Shown here in pieces: positions 6,382 to 11,446 of a stretch of 11,446 nucleotides of DNA. Source of the stretch: an uncultured Collinsella sp. (GTDB lineage Bacteria; Actinomycetota; Coriobacteriia; Coriobacteriales; Coriobacteriaceae); the NCBI GenBank assembly GCA_959599635.1, contig CAUGJN010000047.1:1-11446 (forward strand). The letters are read 5' to 3'. The first letter of the stretch is position 1; every line of letters starts with the position of its first letter. The translations under genes were made by a program, and so were the position numbers. Under the pieces are notes generated by a model. The model ran no database searches. It worked only from the letters and a program-made list of their open reading frames with translations, and was not told where the DNA came from.

Positions 6382-6960
6382 ATGCAGGAGCTTGAGGATC
6401 GTATTCGCCATGACGGCATCGTAAAGGCCGGTAACGTCCTTAAGGTTGATGCCTTCCTCAACCACCAGTGCGACGTTGAGCTGTTCGACCACATGGGCGC
6501 TGAGTGGGCCCGTCTGTTCAAGGATGTCGAGATCAACAAGATTCTGACGATCGAAGCTTCGGGCATTGGTATGGCTTGCATCGCAGCCCAGCATTTTGGT
6601 GGCGTGCCGGTTGTCTTTGCCAAGAAGGCACAGTCCATCAACCTCGACGGCGAGCAGTATGCTACGACCATCTACTCCTTTACCAAGCAGAAGGAGTATC
6701 CGGTCATCGTGGGCAAGCGCTTCCTGTCCGAGGGCGACAAGGTCCTGATCATCGACGACTTCTTGGCCAACGGCTGCGCGCTCGAGGGTCTTATCAAGAT
6801 CTGCGAGGCTGCGGGTGCCGAGGTATCCGGCATTGGCATTGCGGTGGAGAAGGGCTTCCAGGGCGGTGGCGATAAGCTCCGCGAGCGTGGCTTCCGCGTT
6901 GAGAGTCTGGCCCGTATCGCCGATATGGACTGCGAGACCGGCGAGATCACCTTCGCCTAA
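6382..6960 (+). CDS. xpt: Xanthine phosphoribosyltransferase
   Basis: Xpt converts xanthine and PRPP to XMP in purine salvage, in the cytosol. The 192-residue length and sequence pattern follow B. subtilis Xpt closely: LKVDAFLNHQ (residues 20-29), the TIEASGIG loop (56-63), VPVVFAKK (75-82), IYSFTKQ (97-103) and the PRPP-binding loop VLIIDDFLANG (121-131) with the two adjacent aspartates. The C-terminal GIGIAVEKGFQGGGDKL and RVESLARI are also typical of this subfamily and separate it from adenine phosphoribosyltransferase. ATG is preceded by AAGGGG at good spacing. The gene is flanked by its own promoter and a strong palindromic terminator, so it is probably monocistronic. Unlike many Firmicute xpt genes it has no room for a purine riboswitch in its leader. 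Confidence 0.95.
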   Translation: MQELEDRIRHDGIVKAGNVLKVDAFLNHQCDVELFDHMGAEWARLFKDVEINKILTIEASGIGMACIAAQHFGGVPVVFAKKAQSINLDGEQYATTIYSFTKQKEYPVIVGKRFLSEGDKVLIIDDFLANGCALEGLIKICEAAGAEVSGIGIAVEKGFQGGGDKLRERGFRVESLARIADMDCETGEITFA

Positions 6961-6987
6961 GCGCGCAACACAAGCGATTGGTATGCG

Positions 6988-7024
6988 ATGTGACAAAGGG
7001 ACTGTCCCTTTGTCACATTTTTTT
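6988..7024 (+). terminator. Near-perfect palindromic terminator after xpt
   Basis: TGTGACAAAGGGAC (6989-7002) and GTCCCTTTGTCACA (7004-7017) are exact complements around a single central T, and A6988/T7018 extends the pairing to 15 bp. Seven T follow (7018-7024). In RNA the central bases must open to form a loop, leaving a 13-14-bp stem. It begins 27 bases after the xpt stop and should end that transcript. Confidence 0.92.
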
Positions 7025-7044
7025 GTATGAGGGGAGGTATTGAT

Positions 7045-7425
7045 ATGGATGAGAACAAGATGGGATGGTGCGAGTATGCGCGCTATGCCGCGATGGCGGC
7101 CGAAGAGTTGGCGCGCGATTGCGAGGTACAGGTGTTTCGCGCGACGGGTCCGGGCGGACAAGGCGTGAACACGACGGACTCGGCGGTGCGCATGAAGCAC
7201 GTGCCCACAGGGATTACCGTGACGGCGCGCGAGAGCCGCAGCCAGTTCCAAAATCGCGCGAGCTGCCTGCGCAAGCTGCACGCCGAGCTCGAGCGACGCG
7301 GACGTCCACCGCGTCGACGTGTAAAGACCAAGGTGCCCCAGCGCTCTCGTCAGCGCAGACTCAATGACAAGCACTTCAATGCCATTAAAAAGGCCAACCG
7401 ACGCAAGCCGGGCAGCGACGAGTAG
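7045..7425 (+). CDS. Small GGQ release-factor-like peptidyl-tRNA hydrolase
   Basis: This 126-residue protein is an RF-1 domain protein without the codon-recognition domains of RF1/RF2. The GGQ tripeptide that catalyses peptidyl-tRNA ester hydrolysis is at residues 37-39 in ATGPGGQGVNTTDSAVRMKH, followed by PTGITVTARESRSQFQNRASCLRKL (54-78), which resembles RF2 more than E. coli ArfB in wording. The C-terminal 40 residues are strongly basic (RRRVKTKVPQRSRQRR and after), like the ArfB/ICT1 tail that enters the empty mRNA channel. A role in rescuing stalled ribosomes is therefore inferred. GGGGAGG (7031-7037) is seven bases before the ATG at 7045, which decides this start over the ATG at 7027 that precedes the site. 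It converges on the lipid kinase gene with only 21 bases between the stop codons and no terminator. Confidence 0.85.
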   Translation: MDENKMGWCEYARYAAMAAEELARDCEVQVFRATGPGGQGVNTTDSAVRMKHVPTGITVTARESRSQFQNRASCLRKLHAELERRGRPPRRRVKTKVPQRSRQRRLNDKHFNAIKKANRRKPGSDE

Positions 7426-7446
7426 TCGTTTGTTCCACTGGCCTTG

Positions 7447-8409
7447 CTAGTGGGTAGGGTGCCAAACTTGGAGGGCGCTGCCGAGGACGTCGACCTCGAT
7501 GCGCGAGGCGTCAACGGGCTCGCCGTCGGCCTGGATGGGGTAGTCGGGCTCCTCAAAAGTTAGCTCGGCATGGCGGCAGCGGCGCATGCGAACCGGTGGC
7601 AACTTGGTATGGTGGCCGTCCTTGGCCGAAAGGAACATAGGCAGGGCTACCGCGCGAGGGACGGGGCCGCAGGCGTAGCAGACGTCGAGCATGCCGTCGC
7701 AGGGGTCGGCATCGGGGCAGATGCGATAGCCCGAGCCATAGGTAGGACCAAGCTGAATCGCCATGATGATCGCCCTCACGCGCTCGGCGGGCGCGCCGTC
7801 AAAGCTGACTGTCATGGGGTAGTTGCGGTAGCGCAGGCCAAACTGCTCAAGTCCCGAAAGGGTGTAGAGCGGCGCGCCCGTCAAGCCGGTCTTTTTGCGC
7901 AGCTCGGTGGTGCCCAGGCCGATGGCGGCATCGATGCCGACCGAAAGCGTCTGGTCGTAGTACTCAACGGTAGCCTCGCCGCTGCCGCTCGCAGGGCTCC
8001 ACGAGCGAATGCGCCCGATGTCCTGACGCTGCAGCTCGCAGGTGAGCAGCGCGCCATAATCCTTGCCGGAGAAATCGTCGATACCGAGCGTCTGGGCAAA
8101 ATCGTTGCCGGAGCCCACGGGCAGGACGGCAAGAGCGGGGCGGGCGTCCTGCTCTTGCGTCATAAGCCCGTTGACGACCTCGTGAATCACGCCGTCGCCG
8201 CCAAGGGCGATAACGGTGCGATAGCCCTGAGCCTGCGCGGCCAGCTCCTTGGCGTGTCCCATACGCTCGGTCAGCACCAGGTCAAACTGGGATGCGCGTG
8301 CAGTCATGTCCAAAAAGCGTTGCAGGCGCTCGGAAACTTCGCGCGCCGCACCCGACTGGGCGGCTGGGTTGGCGATGATGAGCGTGCGACCAAAATCAGT
8401 TGCGTGCAT
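7447..8409 (-). CDS. Diacylglycerol kinase-family lipid kinase
   Basis: This 320-residue protein belongs to the DAGK catalytic/YegS-DgkB group of ATP-dependent lipid kinases, which phosphorylate diacylglycerol or related lipids and, in Gram-positives, recycle lipid from lipoteichoic acid synthesis. The N-terminal nucleotide-binding domain has IIANPAAQSG (residues 11-20), the GGDG motif (70-73, in VIALGGDGVIHEVVNGL) and LPVGSGNDFAQTLG (96-109). The C-terminal beta domain ends with PIQADGEPVD, also a family signature. It has no membrane helix, so it probably acts at the membrane surface from the cytosol. ATG at 8409 was chosen because GGAG lies seven bases before it; the frame stays open upstream to 8481 with an ATG at 8433 but no ribosome site there. 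It is 86 bases downstream of the CLC gene on the same strand and may share its transcript. Confidence 0.88.
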   Translation of the reverse strand: MHATDFGRTLIIANPAAQSGAAREVSERLQRFLDMTARASQFDLVLTERMGHAKELAAQAQGYRTVIALGGDGVIHEVVNGLMTQEQDARPALAVLPVGSGNDFAQTLGIDDFSGKDYGALLTCELQRQDIGRIRSWSPASGSGEATVEYYDQTLSVGIDAAIGLGTTELRKKTGLTGAPLYTLSGLEQFGLRYRNYPMTVSFDGAPAERVRAIIMAIQLGPTYGSGYRICPDADPCDGMLDVCYACGPVPRAVALPMFLSAKDGHHTKLPPVRMRRCRHAELTFEEPDYPIQADGEPVDASRIEVDVLGSALQVWHPTH

Positions 8410-8495
8410 GGGGCGACTCCCGGCGTGTGGCATGACGGTGCGGTCGCGCTCAGGTCGAATTGCCCCCGATTGTGGCTGCACGGCGATTATTACAT

Positions 8496-9917
8496 CTACT
8501 CTATCAGGTCGTTGTGGCGCTCGATAGCATCCGCTACCGTACCGCCCTCATCCACAATAAGCGAACGGCGCTTGGGTGAGATGATGCGCTGGGCAGGGTA
8601 CACGCCGCGGTGTCCGCCGGTTAGGTAGCTGATAAAGGCCACGATGACAAAGAACCCGGCGGCCGTGCCGTGGAACAGGTCGATGGCCATCATGCAGGTG
8701 GTGATGGGCACGTTGAGGCCGGCGCAGAACACGCCGAGCATGCCGAGAGCCGCCAGAAAACTGGGGTCAAGCCCGGTAAGGCAACCGATCCAGCCACCGA
8801 GCGCCGCACCGATGCCAAACAGGGGCGTGACCTCGCCGCCTTGGAAGCCCGCGCCTAGGGTGAGCGCTGTGACGACCAACTTGATGGCTGCGTCCGCCAG
8901 GGTGGTGTTACCTGCAAATCCTGCGCCGGAAAGCCACGTGGAAAGGCCGGCGTAGTCCCAGGCGTCGAGGAGGGCATAGGCGGCCAAAACCACGAGTGCG
9001 CCTATGAGTGCGCGGACGAGGTAATTGGTGATAAAGCGACCGTACAGGCTTTTGACGGTTCGAACCGACCAGGCAAAGAGGCGTGCCGTCAGGCCGAAGA
9101 TAATGGCGCTGATAACAACGATGACAACCGTCCGTGGTGTCATGTTGGGAACGCTGGCGATGACATTCGCCTCGTACTCAGTTCCCAAGGCAAGCGACGT
9201 AAAGTAGCCGGTAAACGAGGCGACCAGGCAGTAGATGCCCGCGGTGTAGTCGATCTTGCCGATAAAGCACATCTCCATGCCAAAGAAAGCTCCAGCAAGG
9301 GGCGAGCCGAATACGGCGCCAAAGGCCGACGAGATGCCGGCGAGCATGAGGTCGTGGTGGTCATGTTTTTTGAGGTGGGCGAGGTTCGAGATGTTGCTGG
9401 CGATGGTGCCGCCAATCTGCACCGCGGCCCCCTCGCGACCGGCAGATCCGCCCGTTAGGTGCGTGAGCGTGGAGCAGACGAAGGTGAGGACGGCCATGCG
9501 CATATGGATGAGACGTGTGCTCAGAGCGGAGTCGATGACCAGGTTGTTACCGCGTTTGGCGGCAAGGCCGTGGTTTTTGTACACCCATGCGGTGGCAACG
9601 CCCACAACAGGAAGCAAGGCGTAGACCCACGCGTGGTGCTCGCGATAGTCGGTCGCGATATTCAGCGAGGCCAAAAACGCCCAAGCGGCAACGCCCATGG
9701 CGAGCGAGACGATGACGACGAGTGCGAGCAACTTGGCGCTCGCGAGTAGGTTGCGGGCGTTGCGGCGCGTGTCGGCGGCCAAGAGATGCTCGGAGCGGGT
9801 GAGCTGTTGCCTGCCTGCCATGATGACGTCATTAAGGGAGAAAAAGCCGCCGTCGTCGAGCGACTGGGAATGATCCTGCGCCTCGTTTGCGCTTTCAGGT
9901 TTGTCGGTATAAGCCAT
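8496..9917 (-). CDS. CLC-family anion transporter, possibly a fluoride/H+ antiporter (CLC-F type)
   Basis: This 473-residue membrane protein is a member of the voltage-gated chloride channel (CLC) family. A soluble N-terminus of about 60 residues precedes roughly ten or more hydrophobic stretches from residue 61 to 435. The filter motifs differ from chloride-selective CLCs: RGNNLVID (residues 122-129) where GSGIP is expected, GSAGREGAAVQIG (157-169, gating glutamate E162) where GREGP is expected, and GGEVTPLFGIG (360-370, T364) where GxFxP is expected. GREG(T/V/A) and GGEVTP forms are what I recall from fluoride-exporting CLC-F proteins, so fluoride efflux is inferred. The C-terminal 30 residues are hydrophilic, and no CBS domains are present. 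ATG has AGAGGA upstream. A TATAAT box lies 30 bases before the start, leaving no space for a fluoride riboswitch in that transcript. Confidence 0.88.
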   Translation of the reverse strand: MAYTDKPESANEAQDHSQSLDDGGFFSLNDVIMAGRQQLTRSEHLLAADTRRNARNLLASAKLLALVVIVSLAMGVAAWAFLASLNIATDYREHHAWVYALLPVVGVATAWVYKNHGLAAKRGNNLVIDSALSTRLIHMRMAVLTFVCSTLTHLTGGSAGREGAAVQIGGTIASNISNLAHLKKHDHHDLMLAGISSAFGAVFGSPLAGAFFGMEMCFIGKIDYTAGIYCLVASFTGYFTSLALGTEYEANVIASVPNMTPRTVVIVVISAIIFGLTARLFAWSVRTVKSLYGRFITNYLVRALIGALVVLAAYALLDAWDYAGLSTWLSGAGFAGNTTLADAAIKLVVTALTLGAGFQGGEVTPLFGIGAALGGWIGCLTGLDPSFLAALGMLGVFCAGLNVPITTCMMAIDLFHGTAAGFFVIVAFISYLTGGHRGVYPAQRIISPKRRSLIVDEGGTVADAIERHNDLIE

Positions 9918-9946
9918 ACGTTCCTCTTTTGGGTTGCAACACGAGC

Positions 9947-9952
9947 ATTATA
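9947..9952 (-). promoter_or_regulatory. Consensus -10 box of the CLC gene
   Basis: A perfect minus-strand TATAAT (ATTATA at 9947-9952 on the plus strand) lies 29 bases before the CLC start codon. The best -35 candidate, TTGTCA (TGACAA at 9967-9972 on the plus strand), has a spacer of only 14 bases. The predicted leader is about 20-25 bases long. Confidence 0.55.
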
Positions 9953-10007
9953 GAACGTGCCATACTTGACAAACCGGCAGGTTGGTTTTGGTTTTGTTTC
10001 GCGGCTT

Positions 10008-10034
10008 GCGGCCGACAGATGTATTCGCGGCCGC
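10008..10034. repeat. GCGGCCG inverted repeat in the divergent promoter region
   Basis: GCGGCCG (10008-10014) and CGGCCGC (10028-10034) are perfect 7-base arms around 13 bases, placed between the divergent CLC and moeA promoters. It could be an operator, but GC-rich pairs like this are easy to find by chance here. Confidence 0.3.
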
Positions 10035-10064
10035 GGGCCAGGTCTTGAGCAGGCGGCGAGGGAT

Positions 10065-10070
10065 TATACT
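10065..10070 (+). promoter_or_regulatory. -10 box of the moeA operon
   Basis: TATACT (10065-10070) is a five-of-six -10 match, 58 bases before the moeA start. TTGAGC at 10045-10050 is the nearest -35-like hexamer, with a short 14-base spacer. The predicted leader contains CGGCGC (10089-10094) able to pair with GCGCCG (10104-10109). Confidence 0.45.
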
Positions 10071-10128
10071 GAGATAAACATAAAGAATCGGCGCTTTTGT
10101 TGCGCGCCGCAGCATGCTAGAGGTGCAT

Positions 10129-11391
10129 ATGGCTGAGAAACTCATTCCGTTGGAGGACGCACAGGCGATCGTCTTGTCGCACGTGAATCGCACCGAAGTT
10201 GTCGAGATTCCCGTGTGGCAGGCCGTCGGTCTTCCCTTGGCCGAGGACGCGGTGGCCGATATCGACATCTCGCCGTTTGCCAACAGCGCTATGGACGGAT
10301 ATGCCGTGCGCTCGGCGGATTTGGCGCAGGCATCTGGCGAGGCGCCGGTGACGCTCGACGTTATCGGACACGAGGCCGCGGGCCATGTGTTTGAGGGCGC
10401 AATCGGCGCGGGTGAGACGGTTCGCATCATGACGGGCGCGCCGGTGCCCGAGGGTGCCGATGCCGTTGTGAAATACGAGATCGTCGACGTGCTCGATGGC
10501 GACGGCAACGAGGGCTCGCACGTTCGCTTTTCGGCGCCGGCCAAGGTGGGGGAGAACGTTCGCTCGGCTGCCGAGGAGGCCCATGCCGGCGATGTTGTGA
10601 TGCACGCTGGCGAGGTTGTGGCCCCGGCCGGCGCCGGTTTGCTGGCGAGCGCCGGTTACGCGAACGTTAGAGTGCACGCCGCCCCGCGCGTGGGCGTTAT
10701 CTCGCTGGGCACGGAGCTGGTCGCGCCCGGCCAGCTGCCGGCGCGTGGGCAGATTCGCGATTCCAATTCCTCGGCGTTAATGGCCGAGGCACTCGATGCT
10801 GGGGCCGACCCGGTGTTCTACGGCATTGCGCCCGACGACGAGCGGGCGATTGCCGAGCTTGTGCACCGCGCCGCGCAAGAGTGCGATTTTGTCATTACGA
10901 GCGGTGGCGCCTCGGCTGGCGACTACGACTACGTGACGGCGCTGGTTCGGCGCGAGGGCGAGGTGCTGTTCGATCGCATTTCGTTGCGTCCCGGCAAGGC
11001 CATTACGTTTGGCCTGCTCGGCGGCAAGCCCTATCTGGGGCTTTCGGGCAACCCCGCGGCGGCCTATGTGGGCTTTGAGATGCTCGCCCGCCCGGCGATT
11101 CGCAAGATGCGCGGCTTTGCCGAGGGTGCTCGTCCCCTGCAGCGCGCGGTTCTCACCCATGGCGTGAAGAAGCGCCAGGACCGACGCTTCTATGACCGCG
11201 CCACGGTTGCGCGCGATGCGCAGACGGGTGAGCTTACGGTCGCCGAGGCGCACAGCCAGAACTCGGCGCTGCTCGGAACCATGCAGCGTGCGAACTGCCT
11301 GTTGCGCATCAACGAGGGCCCGTGCGATCTTGAGCCGGGCGACGTCGTGGATGTTGTCCGCGTCGATCTGCCCGAGGGTACCGTGCTGTAG
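10129..11391 (+). CDS. moeA: Molybdopterin molybdenumtransferase MoeA
   Basis: MoeA inserts molybdate (or tungstate) into adenylylated molybdopterin, the last common step of molybdenum cofactor synthesis, in the cytosol. The 420-residue length fits the family. Landmarks are ISPFANSAMDGYAVRSAD (residues 47-64), RIMTGAPVPEGADAVV (99-114), SLGTELVAPG (192-201), GQIRDSNS (207-214), the MPT-binding SGGASAGDYDYV (258-269), LRPGKAITFG (286-295) and GLSGNPAAAYVGFE (304-317), followed by the C-terminal beta-barrel domain (about 335-420). ATG at 10129 is preferred, with AGAGGTG just upstream; an in-frame ATG at 10114 precedes that site. The next gene, MogA/MoaB-like, starts 10 bases after the stop with a strong ribosome site, so the two form a cofactor operon. 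This implies that the host uses molybdenum or tungsten enzymes. Confidence 0.96.
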   Translation: MAEKLIPLEDAQAIVLSHVNRTEVVEIPVWQAVGLPLAEDAVADIDISPFANSAMDGYAVRSADLAQASGEAPVTLDVIGHEAAGHVFEGAIGAGETVRIMTGAPVPEGADAVVKYEIVDVLDGDGNEGSHVRFSAPAKVGENVRSAAEEAHAGDVVMHAGEVVAPAGAGLLASAGYANVRVHAAPRVGVISLGTELVAPGQLPARGQIRDSNSSALMAEALDAGADPVFYGIAPDDERAIAELVHRAAQECDFVITSGGASAGDYDYVTALVRREGEVLFDRISLRPGKAITFGLLGGKPYLGLSGNPAAAYVGFEMLARPAIRKMRGFAEGARPLQRAVLTHGVKKRQDRRFYDRATVARDAQTGELTVAEAHSQNSALLGTMQRANCLLRINEGPCDLEPGDVVDVVRVDLPEGTVL

Positions 11392-11401
11392 GAGGAATGC
11401 T

Positions 11402-11446
11402 ATGGAGTTGAAGATTTCGATCGTGACGTGCTCGGATACGCGCGAT
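11402..11446 (+). CDS. MogA/MoaB-type molybdopterin adenylyltransferase, 5' end only
   Basis: Only fifteen codons are inside the window, reading MELKISIVTCSDTRD. The hydrophobic strand followed by (S/C)SDTRD is typical of the first beta strand of MogA/MoaB domain proteins, which adenylylate molybdopterin before MoeA inserts the metal. AGGAGGA (11390-11396) overlaps the moeA stop and lies five bases before the ATG, indicating a translationally linked operon. The identification rests on this short start plus the moeA neighbour, and the remainder is not visible. Confidence 0.7.
   Translation, partial: MELKISIVTCSDTRD

Noticed and set aside
6325..7374. A 349-codon minus-strand open frame across xpt, its terminator and the GGQ gene
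   Set aside because: It runs through a terminator hairpin and two well-identified genes, with no domain or ribosome site of its own.
7570..8628. A 352-codon plus-strand open frame opposite the lipid kinase
   Set aside because: It is antisense to a kinase with GGDG and GSGND motifs intact, and its translation shows only low-complexity A/G/R/V sequence.
9918..10060. Fluoride riboswitch ahead of the CLC gene
   Set aside because: I looked for the conserved GG-GATGG and CTGATG-type segments on the minus strand and did not find them. The likely leader is also too short.
1..11446. CRISPR array, insertion sequence, tRNA gene or attachment site
   Set aside because: I saw no regularly spaced direct repeats, no transposase or integrase frame, no terminal repeats and no cloverleaf with a T-loop GTTCRA motif.
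1..11446. A new multi-gene defence or biosynthetic system
   Set aside because: Every sizeable gene belongs to a recognisable family with housekeeping or transport roles, and the gene pairs have separate promoters and terminators. Only moeA with the MogA/MoaB start forms a clear functional unit, and that is well known.

Overview
The window looks like an ordinary chromosomal segment of a high-GC Gram-positive bacterium. A four-domain ribosomal protein S1, a class A RNase P RNA, strongly G/C-ending codons and the mix of enzymes fit an intestinal actinobacterium of the Coriobacteriia (Collinsella-like). That placement is inferred from gene style and was not tested by a search.

Layout. Positions 30-1196 encode ribosomal protein S1 (rpsA), closed by a strong terminator. 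A 320-base non-coding stretch leads to a complete RNase P RNA gene (rnpB, about 1516-1881), followed by a large nested inverted repeat (1901-1990). An IMPACT/YigZ family gene (2112-2747) converges on a minus-strand C_GCAxxG_C_C family gene (2815-3261), with a terminator hairpin between them. An AT-rich divergent promoter region then gives way to a G-tract block on the sense strand (3416-3444) just ahead of an O-acetylhomoserine sulfhydrylase gene (metY, 3495-4778). Two hairpins, the second a classic terminator, separate it from an MFS drug/H+ antiporter-like gene (4920-6224). Xanthine phosphoribosyltransferase (xpt, 6382-6960) and a small GGQ release-factor-like gene (7045-7425) follow, separated by a near-perfect palindromic terminator.

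On the minus strand lie a CLC-family anion transporter (9917-8496) and, 86 bases downstream, a diacylglycerol kinase-like lipid kinase (8409-7447). Divergent from them, moeA (10129-11391) and the start of a MogA/MoaB-like gene (from 11402) form a molybdenum cofactor operon that runs off the end.

Functionally the window is mostly housekeeping: translation (S1, RNase P, GGQ protein), sulfur amino-acid synthesis (MetY), purine salvage (Xpt), cofactor synthesis (MoeA, MogA/MoaB) and membrane transport. I see no mobile element, CRISPR array, tRNA, phage gene or defence system, and no convincing new multi-gene system. The points most worth a second look are the CLC protein, whose filter motifs resemble fluoride-exporting CLCs; the G-quadruplex-type block before metY; the nested inverted repeat after rnpB; and the small GGQ protein.
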